Shown in pieces: positions 39,550 through 47,738 of a DNA stretch of 64,000 nucleotides. The DNA is taken from assembly GCA_030373045.1 (NCBI GenBank), contig JAUCPW010000004.1, forward strand, positions 83,981 through 147,980, given 5' to 3'. Source of the stretch: Candidatus Fermentibacter sp. Its GTDB lineage: Bacteria; Fermentibacterota; Fermentibacteria; Fermentibacterales; Fermentibacteraceae. The notes beneath the pieces are model-generated. The model was not told the DNA's origin. It did no database searches and saw only the letters and a list, made by a program, of their open reading frames with translations. Both the position numbers and the translations under genes were made by a program. Numbering within the stretch: the stretch's first letter is position 1; every line of letters starts with the position of its first letter.

Positions 39550-40254
39550 GTGCCCCATGAGCTTTCCGGAACACTCCCCATAGGCCTCCCGCCGGAGGCC
39601 GTGCCTTGTCTGGCAGCGGGCTTCTTCGCGGTATCCACCGTCATAGCCACGATCCTCTTCCACATCGTGGCCGCACGGGTCTTCACGGCCGCAAGGAGGA
39701 AGGGCCGCACCGGACCGGTCGTGTTCGGGCTGCTCAGCCTCCTTCTCGGCCTTTCGTGCGCTGTTTTCGGCATCACGGTCGAGACGCCGAGCCTGGCAGT
39801 GCTGACGGGCCTGGGGGCCGGCTTCCTGATCTGGCTGGCTCTGGGCGAAGTCGGGCAGGAGATGGGCTGGGTCTCACTGATGTCGAGATCGGCGGTGCCG
39901 CTGTTCCTTCTCTGCACCGCCCTCTGGCTGGCCTGCTTCCTGGTCGATCCTCCGAAGGCAGTTCTGGCGGCCGCCGGCTACCCCGTCTGGGTGTGGGGCA
40001 TCAACCTGACCAGGGTGAGGGTCTTCTCCAAATGGGGGCCCTTCTCCCTCGCGGCTAACGTTCTGGCCCTCGTGACCGCATCCGTGGCGGGCGCGGGGCT
40101 GGTCCTCGGCATCCTGCTGGGCAGCCCCGTCACCGGGATCCTGGGCGGAATGCTCTTCGCCGACTCGACGTGGTCGGTGCTCGAGATGCTCTGGGAGCGG
40201 GGCACGGCCAAGCGGCCCTGGAGGCAGGGCTCCGGGGATCAGAAGATCAGATAG
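39550..40254 (+). CDS. Integral membrane protein of unknown function
   Basis: 234 residues from GTG 39550, with GGAAGGAG seven bases before. About seven hydrophobic helices with short loops (AAGFFAVSTVIATILFHIVAA, FGLLSLLLGLSCAVFGITV, LFLLCTALWLACFLV ...). No family is recognised. It is divergent from the lipoprotein operon and converges with the next gene with a 16-base overlap. Confidence 0.65.
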   Translation: MPHELSGTLPIGLPPEAVPCLAAGFFAVSTVIATILFHIVAARVFTAARRKGRTGPVVFGLLSLLLGLSCAVFGITVETPSLAVLTGLGAGFLIWLALGEVGQEMGWVSLMSRSAVPLFLLCTALWLACFLVDPPKAVLAAAGYPVWVWGINLTRVRVFSKWGPFSLAANVLALVTASVAGAGLVLGILLGSPVTGILGGMLFADSTWSVLEMLWERGTAKRPWRQGSGDQKIR

Positions 40255-41552
40255 AAGGCTCCGGCCCTGATCGAGAAGGGATCCCGCTCGACGGAGGTGT
40301 AGTAGATCTCCGAGGGCTCGGCCTCCCTGTTGTCACCGCCGTATTCCTGCACGGTCCATGAATCCGCCTCGGTGCCGGCGAAGCCCAGGACCGACGCCGC
40401 GAGGCCCATCCTGTCCGATGCCAGATACTCCAGACCGCATTCCGCGTATCCGCCGAAGGTCGCTGCGGTGGCGTTGGAGGCCAGTGTGTCCAGGGCCACG
40501 TTCTGGATCATGAAATCTGCCAGCAAACCGGCCGAGAGCCTCGCAGCTAGCTTCGGCGCGGAGACGGGCAGCCTCCAGCCGGCTTCGAAGTCGACCCCGA
40601 AGGAAGAGAGCTGATCCATCGCCCCGGCGTGGAGTCCGCCTCCCAGACACAGACCCCATCTCAGGGTCGAGACGGCGATCCTGATCCTGTTCATGGCGCC
40701 GCTGTCGTCGAAGGGTTCGCCGGTGTCGGCTCCCTGTTCCAGGCTGACGGGGGCCATCTCCCACCCGATCGAGAGAGATGCGGGCCTTCCGCGTTCGAGG
40801 GCGATCACCGAGCCGCCCGGCGCGAGGGAGCCGGACAGCATCAGGGCGCTCGAGGCACCGGGGCCCGAGCTGGTCACCTGTGCGATCCCGTGGCTCCGCA
40901 GGTACTGGTACTGGGCCACGTCGTCGGGGATCGTGGGCGAAACGGCCACGAGAGAGACGAACATGCCCTCGGTGATCCCCGATTCGCTTCCGGCGGGGAG
41001 GTCTATCCTGGGGCCCGCCCCGGCCGTGAACCTGACCTCGGCGGGGAAGAGCTCCATCAGCGCCGTGTCCATCATCCTGGCCACGGCCGTGCATGCCAGC
41101 GCGTCGATATCGGGTGGGACCCCCGGGGGGGTCTCCCCTGCCGCCGTACCCGAAACGGATCCGGTGAGGATACCTGTCGAGGAGTAGAACCGCCCGGTCG
41201 CCGTCAGCTCGGTTCTGGTGCTCGTGCGGAGGGAGTCGCCCGCAAAGGTCGCGCGGTCTGCCGAAACCGGCTCGGGGACGGTGAGGACCAGCAGCACGTC
41301 GAGCGAGAAGGCGGAACACAGGGCCGATGTCTCGGACGCGAACCCCCCCGTCATCTCCAGAGATCTGACGGAGTCCGGGAGGGTCACCACGGTGAAGCGC
41401 CCGTCGCCTTCGGCGGCGGCTTCGGCACAGGCAGCCAGGGCGGCCGTGTCCGACGAAGCCGGGGCTTCGAGGATCACCGCTCCGAACCTGCCCCCCTGGT
41501 TTCCTGTGAGGGAGGCCTGGAACGCCAGAAGGAACGGCATGAGGGAGGGCAT
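40239..41552 (-). CDS. Putative outer-membrane protein of unknown function
   Basis: 437 residues. A short hydrophobic N-terminus (MPSLMPFLLAFQASL) may be a signal peptide. Residues 1-170 look like a soluble alpha/beta region (AVILEAPASSDTAALAACAE), and the rest is beta-rich with alternating strands ending RAGAFYLIF; a C-terminal Phe is typical of barrels inserted by BamA. GGAA lies a few bases before ATG 41552. It follows the anti-sigma gene by 48 bases, so it may be a target or part of the same envelope-stress unit. Confidence 0.55.
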   Translation of the reverse strand: MPSLMPFLLAFQASLTGNQGGRFGAVILEAPASSDTAALAACAEAAAEGDGRFTVVTLPDSVRSLEMTGGFASETSALCSAFSLDVLLVLTVPEPVSADRATFAGDSLRTSTRTELTATGRFYSSTGILTGSVSGTAAGETPPGVPPDIDALACTAVARMMDTALMELFPAEVRFTAGAGPRIDLPAGSESGITEGMFVSLVAVSPTIPDDVAQYQYLRSHGIAQVTSSGPGASSALMLSGSLAPGGSVIALERGRPASLSIGWEMAPVSLEQGADTGEPFDDSGAMNRIRIAVSTLRWGLCLGGGLHAGAMDQLSSFGVDFEAGWRLPVSAPKLAARLSAGLLADFMIQNVALDTLASNATAATFGGYAECGLEYLASDRMGLAASVLGFAGTEADSWTVQEYGGDNREAEPSEIYYTSVERDPFSIRAGAFYLIF

Positions 41553-41600
41553 AGCTTCCTTTCGGCATGGGAGATCCTCGGCGGGCCGCCGGGGTCCGCC

Positions 41601-42719
41601 TCAGTGTGCTCCCTGCTCCACTACGAGATCCTGGAATTCCTCGCAGGTGACCACGAGCGCAGTATCGAGCATACTGCCTGCGAGCGAATCTTTCCAGCCC
41701 GGGAAGCACGAGTCGAGGAAGACGGAGTCGGGCGATGCCGGCTCGCCGTCGGAGTCGAAGATGATCAGGACCGGGGAGGAGAAAGCCTCTTCGAAGGGGC
41801 AGGGGGCCGGCGTCTCTAGCTGGGTCTCGCATGTCGAGACAGTACGGTCGGCGGAGACGGAACCCCGCGCGAGGACGTCGACGGCGCTCACGCAAACGTC
41901 GCCTTCCGCACCCGGGCCCGTCCAGGGGCCGCTGTCGTCGGACGCGATGCCTTCGGTCGCCGGCTCGGCATCACATGTCCGTCCGGCCGCTGCATCGCCC
42001 AGGTTGTACCAGCCTTCCTCGTGGCCCGGGACGGTCTGGGAGACAGACCCGACCAGACCGGCGCCGGCGGCCTGGCTCTGCCCGGCGGCGCCGCCTCCCG
42101 CCCCGGTCGTCAGACCACCGGAGCCTCCGATCGCCGATGGGGTGTCCTCGTCCTCCGGGGGAAGGAGCATCGCCATGAGCTCCTCATCCTCCTGCTCGAC
42201 TTCGGAGGAGGCTGCCTGCTGTTCCTGCGCCTGCAGAGCCGGGGCATCCTCGGCGAAATGCATGGTCTGCCCGGGAACGCTGTCCGAAGAGATCGACTCG
42301 AAGACGGCGCCGGCGGGCGGTCCGCCGGAGACGCTGTCGCCCGGCTCGACGCGGTCGCGCTCCGAAGTCACGGTGATGGTCTCGACGGCGGGCCGTTCCA
42401 GGAGCCCGGAGCGCCCGGCGAGCCTCACGCCCGCCGCGGCTATCAGGAGCGCGGCGGCTATGGGCACGAATGCCGGGAGCCTCTTCCGGGCTGGCGCACG
42501 CACCGAGGTCATGATGCGCCTCTCCATGAGCCTGAAGCTCTCGTCGGACGGGGTCTCGAAGGAATCCCTGTAGGACTTCTCGATGAGCGTCTGCTTCTCG
42601 ATGATCCTCCGGCATGCGGCGCACGACTCGACGTGGGAGCGGACGTCCGCAGCCTCTGCTCCGCGGAGCTCCCCGTCCATGTAGGCCATCAGCCTGGAGG
42701 GATCAGGGCATGCGTTCAT
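41601..42719 (-). CDS. Anti-sigma factor with zinc-finger (ZAS) domain
   Basis: 372 residues. The N-terminal ZAS motif is His29-x3-Cys33-x2-Cys36 (HVESCAAC), followed by a helix that would hold the sigma factor, a membrane helix at about residues 82-100 (AFVPIAAALLIAAAGVRLA), then a long periplasmic part that is acidic and low-complexity (SSEVEQEDEELMAMLLPPED, then a Gly/Ala-rich stretch) with a final compact region containing several Cys. Starts 4 bases after the sigma gene, the usual pairing. It should sequester the sigma factor until an envelope signal frees it. Confidence 0.85.
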   Translation of the reverse strand: MNACPDPSRLMAYMDGELRGAEAADVRSHVESCAACRRIIEKQTLIEKSYRDSFETPSDESFRLMERRIMTSVRAPARKRLPAFVPIAAALLIAAAGVRLAGRSGLLERPAVETITVTSERDRVEPGDSVSGGPPAGAVFESISSDSVPGQTMHFAEDAPALQAQEQQAASSEVEQEDEELMAMLLPPEDEDTPSAIGGSGGLTTGAGGGAAGQSQAAGAGLVGSVSQTVPGHEEGWYNLGDAAAGRTCDAEPATEGIASDDSGPWTGPGAEGDVCVSAVDVLARGSVSADRTVSTCETQLETPAPCPFEEAFSSPVLIIFDSDGEPASPDSVFLDSCFPGWKDSLAGSMLDTALVVTCEEFQDLVVEQGAH

Positions 42720-42723
42720 CTCT

Positions 42724-43317
42724 TCAGGACTCCATCAGGTGTTCCACCGACTTGCGGACCTCCGACCTCGCCCTGCTGAGCCTCGACATGACGGTGCCCA
42801 GCGCGATGCCAAGGGTCTCCGCGATCTCCGAATAGCTCAGCTCCTGGTCCACCCTCAGCACGAAGACGGACCTCAGGGGGGGCGAGAGCCTCTCCACGGC
42901 CTTCCGGATGGCGTCCGCCAGCTCGGATGCGGAGGCCTGGGAGGCGGCCGTGTCCTCCACGCACTGCTCCCCCTCCGCCCCGTATTCCTCGTCGAACTCC
43001 ACCTCGGACCGCCTCCTCCTCTTCTCCGAGAGGTTTATCGAGAGGTTCGTCGCGATCCTGTAGATCCAGGTGAAGAACCTGTACCTGGTATCGAAGCCCG
43101 GCATGGCCTTCATGGCGCGGACGAACGTGTCCTGTGTCACGTCCCATGCGTCCTCGTCCGTCCTGCACATGCGGCGTGCGACCCTGTAGACCCTCTTCTG
43201 GTATCTCCGGACGAGCTCCCCGAAAGCATCCCTGTCTCCCGCCTTCGCCTTCGCCACGAGGTCGGCCTCGTCGCCGGCCGGCTCCATCATCGAGAGTATT
43301 ACATCGAGGAGGATCAT
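42724..43317 (-). CDS. ECF sigma factor (RpoE/SigW type)
   Basis: 197 residues from ATG 43317 with GGTGG five bases before; an ATG at 43290 is an alternative. Region 2: FGELVRRYQKRVYRVARRM, then DEDAWDVTQDTFVRAM and FTWIYRIATNLSIN. Region 4: RLSPPLRSVFVLRVDQELSY followed by SEIAETLGIALGTVMSRLSRAR. An acidic linker (EFDEEYGAEGEQ) separates them. It follows the DUF5683-type gene by 33 bases, so it may be read from the long lpx operon as well as from its own promoter. Confidence 0.93.
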   Translation of the reverse strand: MILLDVILSMMEPAGDEADLVAKAKAGDRDAFGELVRRYQKRVYRVARRMCRTDEDAWDVTQDTFVRAMKAMPGFDTRYRFFTWIYRIATNLSINLSEKRRRRSEVEFDEEYGAEGEQCVEDTAASQASASELADAIRKAVERLSPPLRSVFVLRVDQELSYSEIAETLGIALGTVMSRLSRARSEVRKSVEHLMES

Positions 43318-43350
43318 TTATTCCACCGGGTGCACATGCCTGCGGACCCC

Positions 43351-43914
43351 TCAGAACCTGAGCACGACGCCTGCACCGATCCCGGCCTCCCGCCCGAAAC
43401 GCTCGTTCTCGCGGTCGAAGGTGAACAGGTGGGCATCGACGTAGGCATCCATCATGCCGTACAGCCAGGAGGCCGCGGTGAGCCAGATGAGGTCGAGCCG
43501 CCGCTCCCTGTGGGTTTCGTATTCGGCCTCGTCACCGGCGTCGCCGCTCTCGAGGAAGTCGTCCCTCGCCGATTCGGCCCGGATGTGCTCGTCGACGAGG
43601 AGCGCCAGCAGACCGAGTTCGAGGGCGCCGAGCACGATGCCCTTGACCGGCCTGTCGTTGTAGAACTGGCCCCACCCCGGCAGAGCGGCCGAACGCAGCA
43701 GGGCGCCCGTGGGAGACCTGTCGCCGGAAGCGGGGCCTTCGACCATGCCGGCAACCGTCCCGGAGAGCACCCGGGCAAGGGAATCGACACCGGCGGAGTC
43801 TGCTGCTGCACGCAGTGAATCGGCAGGATCGCCCCCCGGGGGGGATCCGTCGAAGGATCTGCCTGCGGGCAGCTGTACGAGGAGCGCGAATGCGAGGAGA
43901 GCCGCAGAGGGCAC
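43351..43914 (-). CDS. DUF5683-type envelope protein
   Basis: 187 residues from GTG 43914 with GGCGGA just before; the upstream extension lies over lpxA. Signal peptide PSAALLAFALLVQLPAGRS. The core RSAALPGWGQFYNDRPVKGI is the typical sequence of DUF5683-like proteins of Bacteroidota and relatives, followed by two hydrophobic helices, a charged segment (YETHRERRLDLIW) and a beta-rich end finishing in LRF. Function unknown; it is placed after lpxA in the envelope operon. Confidence 0.7.
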   Translation of the reverse strand: MPSAALLAFALLVQLPAGRSFDGSPPGGDPADSLRAAADSAGVDSLARVLSGTVAGMVEGPASGDRSPTGALLRSAALPGWGQFYNDRPVKGIVLGALELGLLALLVDEHIRAESARDDFLESGDAGDEAEYETHRERRLDLIWLTAASWLYGMMDAYVDAHLFTFDRENERFGREAGIGAGVVLRF

Positions 43915-43924
43915 TTGTCCGCCG

Positions 43925-44695
43925 TCAGGCCCCGACGACCCCGCGCCTGCCGGACAGGATGAAACCGGCCAGCGCCATGGCATCGTCGCCCCAGCCGGCT
44001 TCCGCGGTCATTTCGGAAGCCTTGCGGGACACGGGCCCCGGCTCCCTGAAGAGATGCCTGAAGGCCTTCTCCAGATCGGCCAGCCTCTCCGGCGAGAATC
44101 CGTTGCGCCTGAGCCCGATCAGGTTGAGGGAGGCCACCCTGAGCGGGTACCCCCCGGCGAGGCAGAAGGGCGGGATGTCCATGGGGACCCTGAATCCCCC
44201 TCCGACCATCGCGTAGGCTCCGATCCTCACGAACTGGTGGACCGGGACCACCCCGCCGATGGTGGCATGATCGCCGACTTCGACGTGACCGGCGAGGTTG
44301 ACGGCATTGGCCATGATCACCCTGGCGCCGATCCTGCAGTCGTGCGCGATGTGCGCGTATGCCATGATGAGGCAGTCGCTTCCGACGATCGTTCTGCCTG
44401 TCGCCGTGGTGCCCTTGCTTATGTTGGCGAACTCCCTGATGACCGTCCTGTCGCCGATCTCGAGGGAGGTGTCCTCCCCGGCGTACTTGAGGTCCTGGGG
44501 GTCCGTACCTATGACCGCGCAGGGCCCTATCCTGACATCGCAGCCGATCGTGGTCCTGCCGGCGACATAGGCGTGCGCCCCTATGTGCACTCCCCGGGAC
44601 AGCGTGACATCAGGCCCCACCACCGCGAAGGGTTCTATCGTGCAGCCTTCCGGCACGTCGCACGACACGACGGCCCTTGGGTCGACGGCACTCAT
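43925..44695 (-). CDS. lpxA: UDP-N-acetylglucosamine acyltransferase LpxA
   Basis: 256 residues from ATG 44695 (ATGA overlap with lpxC/fabZ). First step of lipid A synthesis. Left-handed beta-helix hexapeptides from about residue 5 to 180 (VSCDVPEGCTIEPFAVVGPD...), catalytic His in YAHIAHDCRIG, GGVVPVHQFVRIGAYAMVGG, then the C-terminal helices (LIGLRRNGFSPERLADLEKA). Cytoplasmic homotrimer in known members. Confidence 0.95.
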   Translation of the reverse strand: MSAVDPRAVVSCDVPEGCTIEPFAVVGPDVTLSRGVHIGAHAYVAGRTTIGCDVRIGPCAVIGTDPQDLKYAGEDTSLEIGDRTVIREFANISKGTTATGRTIVGSDCLIMAYAHIAHDCRIGARVIMANAVNLAGHVEVGDHATIGGVVPVHQFVRIGAYAMVGGGFRVPMDIPPFCLAGGYPLRVASLNLIGLRRNGFSPERLADLEKAFRHLFREPGPVSRKASEMTAEAGWGDDAMALAGFILSGRRGVVGA

Positions 44696-46011
44696 CTCGG
44701 CATCAGCATGGCCATCAGATCGGCCTCGGCCACGACCTTGCCCTCCACCCTGGCGATCCCCCTCATCACGCAGACCGAACCCCTGCGCTTGATCATCTCC
44801 AGTTCGAACAGCACCTGGTCGCCGGGGAGCACGGGCTTCCTGAAGCGCACCTTGTCGACTCCCGTGAAGAAGACGAGCCACTCGTCGGGACGTTCGACCG
44901 AGTTGAAGAGCATGAGCCCCCCGACCTGCCCCATGGCTTCGATTATCAGCACGCCGGGCATGATGGGGCTGCCCGGGAAGTGCCCCTGGAAGAAGGGTTC
45001 GTTGATCGTGACGTTCTTGAGGCCGACGATGCGCTTCTCGGGCTGCATCTCGAGCACCTTGTCCACGAGGAGGAAGGGATACCTGTGAGGAAGGATCCTC
45101 ATCACGTCGGCGATCTCCCAGTTGCCCGGCCCGAGGGGTCTCGACTGGTCCCTCGTCCGCCTGGTGTAGGTCTCCCTTATCTTCCTCACGAACTGCACAT
45201 TGGAGGCGTGCCCGGACTTGGCCGAGATCACGTGGGCGTTGAGCCTCTCGCCGAGAAGGGACAGGTCGCCGATCAGGTCGAGGACCTTGTGCCTCACGAA
45301 TTCGTCGGGGAAGCGGAGGGGCTCACGATTGAGCAGGCCCTCGTCGCCGATGACGATTGCGTTGTCGAGCGTTCCGCCCCTGATGAGGTTCTTGTCCTGC
45401 AGGGCCTTCACGTCGCTGTAGAAGCAGAAGGTCCTGGCCGGGGCGATCTCCTTGCGGAAGACCTCGGGGGTGACGAGCATGGAGATGTACTGCGCACCGA
45501 GCACGGGATGGCCGTAGTCGATCGTGAAGCTGATCCTCAGACCCTCGGCGGGAACGGCGACGAGATCTGCGCCGTAGGCCGAGATCGAGACGGATTCGCC
45601 GATGGAGAGATACTTCCTGGGCGCGTCGGTCTGCTCGAGCCTGCCCGCCTGGTCTATCACCTCGACGTAGGTGGCGACGGAACCGTCCTCCGGCTCGGGC
45701 GGTTCGTCGGAGTCGATCTCGATGATCGCGTTGTCTATGCCCAGGCCGTAGAGGGCCGCGAGTACGTGCTCGACGGTATGGACTTCGTAGTAGTTCTCGC
45801 CCAGCGTGGTCCGCCTGGACTGCTCCTCGATCTGCCTGACGTTCTCGCAGCTCACGTGGATGGTCGGCCTCGACTCGACGTCGGTGCGGACGAACGTGAT
45901 GCCGGAATTGGGCGGGGCCGGCTTGAACGTGATCGTGGTGACGTTGCCGGTATGGAGGCCGATACCCCGGTAGGTCACCGGCTTTTCGAGGGTCGTCTGG
46001 TTCTGGCTCAC
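44692..46011 (-). CDS. lpxC/fabZ: Bifunctional LpxC/FabZ fusion
   Basis: 439 residues from GTG 46011. Residues 1-285 are LpxC, the zinc deacetylase that commits to lipid A: HTVEH (His78, His82), HKVLD (His241, Asp245), and the catalytic His268 in KSGHAS. Residues 295-439 are FabZ, the 3-hydroxyacyl-ACP dehydratase: PHRYPFLLVDKV, His344 in FFQGHFPGSPIMPG and Glu358. The fusion is known in Bacteroidota and some relatives and links lipid A with fatty-acid synthesis. Lies between lpxD and lpxA. Confidence 0.95.
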   Translation of the reverse strand: MSQNQTTLEKPVTYRGIGLHTGNVTTITFKPAPPNSGITFVRTDVESRPTIHVSCENVRQIEEQSRRTTLGENYYEVHTVEHVLAALYGLGIDNAIIEIDSDEPPEPEDGSVATYVEVIDQAGRLEQTDAPRKYLSIGESVSISAYGADLVAVPAEGLRISFTIDYGHPVLGAQYISMLVTPEVFRKEIAPARTFCFYSDVKALQDKNLIRGGTLDNAIVIGDEGLLNREPLRFPDEFVRHKVLDLIGDLSLLGERLNAHVISAKSGHASNVQFVRKIRETYTRRTRDQSRPLGPGNWEIADVMRILPHRYPFLLVDKVLEMQPEKRIVGLKNVTINEPFFQGHFPGSPIMPGVLIIEAMGQVGGLMLFNSVERPDEWLVFFTGVDKVRFRKPVLPGDQVLFELEMIKRRGSVCVMRGIARVEGKVVAEADLMAMLMPR

Positions 46012-46116
46012 TGGGCTCTCTCCTCCTGGTCTCCGGGCACGACGGTCAGGGACCGGTCCTGTCCAGCGTCACGGTACTCGGGCGGCTTGCGGGGTCGATC
46101 CCGCATGCCCGTTCTC

Positions 46117-47217
46117 TCAGGTCTCCGGGGTTGCCGGGGATCCATCCGATCCGGCGTCGATGCCCCCGGGCGACCGGAGGGGGCGTTCCCGCGCATCGTC
46201 TCCCGGCGTTCCGATGATGCCGGAAACCGACTCCATGAACTCCGGCAGCCTCGAGAGGGCGGCGTCGATCCTGAGAGCCCTCGCGTGAAGCCTGGCCGGG
46301 TAACCGGAAACGACGGCACCCGCCGGCACGCTCTTCGTGACACCTGCCTGGCCGGCGATGGTTGCCCCGTCGCCGATCTCGATATGTCCCCCGATGCCGG
46401 CCTGGCCGCCGAAAACGACTCCCCTGCCGACACGGGTGCTGCCTGCGATGCCGACCTGCGCGGCCAGCAGGCAGCCGGGTCCGAGTATGACATTATGGGC
46501 GAGGTGCACCAGGTTGTCGAGCTTGCAGTGGTCCCCCACCGTGGTGGCCCCGGTGACGGCCCTGTCGATGGTGCAGTTGGCCCCGATCTCGACGTCGTTC
46601 CCGATCACCACTATGCCGTTCTGGGGCACCTTCCTGTGGCCGGCAGGGTCGGGGACGAAGCCGAAGCCGTCGGCGCCCAGCACGGTGCCGGAATGGATCA
46701 CGGTCCTGTCGCCGATCACGGTGCCGGCCTCCACCACGGCATGGGAGTGGATCACGCATCCCGAACCCAGCCGGGCATCCCTGCCGATGCAGCAGCAGGA
46801 CCCGATCCGCGTGCCCTCCCCGATCGTGACTCCCTGTTCGAGCACGGTGCACGGGCCGATGGCCGACCCTGCCCCGATGACGGCCGTGGGATGCACGATC
46901 GCGGACGAATGGACGCCGTCGAACCCGGAGCTCCTGTCCGGGGCGAAGAGTCCGAGGGCCCTGCGGAAGGCGTCGTAGGCATTCGACACCCTGATCCTGT
47001 TGGGGGCCGAAGTCTCGACGTCCCCCGAGCAGATGACCGCGAGCGCCCTCGTGGACGAGAGCTGCCTGCGATATAGAGGGTTGCCGTAGTAGCAGACCTC
47101 GGCGGGGCCCGCATCCTGAAGGGACGAGACCCCCTCGACCGCCTCGTCGCCCCCGGGGCCGACCAGCTCTCCGCCGAGGGCCGCCGCGAGGTCGGCGAGG
47201 CTAATCCGCCGCGCCAC
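46117..47217 (-). CDS. lpxD: UDP-3-O-acylglucosamine N-acyltransferase LpxD
   Basis: 366 residues from GTG 47217, overlapping the skp end by 17 bases. N-terminal uridine-binding domain ([20 protein letters not shown]), hexapeptide beta-helix from about 105 to 310, and the catalytic His in [12 protein letters not shown]. Adds the N-linked acyl chain in lipid A synthesis. The 105 bases that follow, before lpxC, hold no gene. Confidence 0.95.
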   Translation of the reverse strand: MARRISLADLAAALGGELVGPGGDEAVEGVSSLQDAGPAEVCYYGNPLYRRQLSSTRALAVICSGDVETSAPNRIRVSNAYDAFRRALGLFAPDRSSGFDGVHSSAIVHPTAVIGAGSAIGPCTVLEQGVTIGEGTRIGSCCCIGRDARLGSGCVIHSHAVVEAGTVIGDRTVIHSGTVLGADGFGFVPDPAGHRKVPQNGIVVIGNDVEIGANCTIDRAVTGATTVGDHCKLDNLVHLAHNVILGPGCLLAAQVGIAGSTRVGRGVVFGGQAGIGGHIEIGDGATIAGQAGVTKSVPAGAVVSGYPARLHARALRIDAALSRLPEFMESVSGIIGTPGDDARERPLRSPGGIDAGSDGSPATPET

Positions 47218-47710
47218 CGGTGGACATCCTGGTTATCACCAGGTCGGTGATGTCGAGCGACTCGTCGGCATAGACGACGAATCCCCCGGCCGTATCGAGG
47301 ACCAGCTCGTATCCGTTCTCGGTTCCCAGTTCGCGCACGGCCTCGTTGATCTCGTCGACGATCGGGGTGACGAGTTCCTCGTTCCGGCGCTCCGCCAGGC
47401 CGCCCGGGCCGAACGTGGAGGACAGGAACTGCTCGAGTTCCGCCCTTTTTTCCTCCAGGAGCGCCTCGCGCTCCCTCCTCCGTTCCGGGCTCATCATCAG
47501 GGTCCGGGAGAGGTCGAGTTCGATGGCGTCTATGTCGGCCTGGAGAGAGTCGGCATGGGCGTTCCATTCGTCTATCTCGGCCTCGAGCAGCTCCCTGGCA
47601 TCCGCCACCCCGCCCAGCGATTCGAAGATCCGTTCGGAATCCAGGACGGCTACGGTCCCTGCACCGGCGGCGGCCGGGAGCAGGAGTGCGGCAATCGTGA
47701 TCAACCTCAT
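47201..47710 (-). CDS. skp: OmpH/Skp-type periplasmic chaperone
   Basis: 169 residues. Signal peptide [18 protein letters not shown], then the OmpH start [14 protein letters not shown] and a long coiled-coil (residues 45-120, rich in Glu/Arg) before the C-terminal strands ([29 protein letters not shown]). Escorts unfolded outer-membrane proteins; lies directly after bamA (28 bases), as in many genomes. Confidence 0.9.
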   Translation of the reverse strand: MRLITIAALLLPAAAGAGTVAVLDSERIFESLGGVADARELLEAEIDEWNAHADSLQADIDAIELDLSRTLMMSPERRREREALLEEKRAELEQFLSSTFGPGGLAERRNEELVTPIVDEINEAVRELGTENGYELVLDTAGGFVVYADESLDITDLVITRMSTGGAAD

Positions 47711-47738
47711 CCAAGCTCCGTCCGTGATCGGGAATCCG

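Noticed and set aside
44677..47076. 799-codon plus-strand frame opposite lpxC/fabZ and lpxD
   Set aside because: Antisense shadow of two strongly supported lipid A genes.
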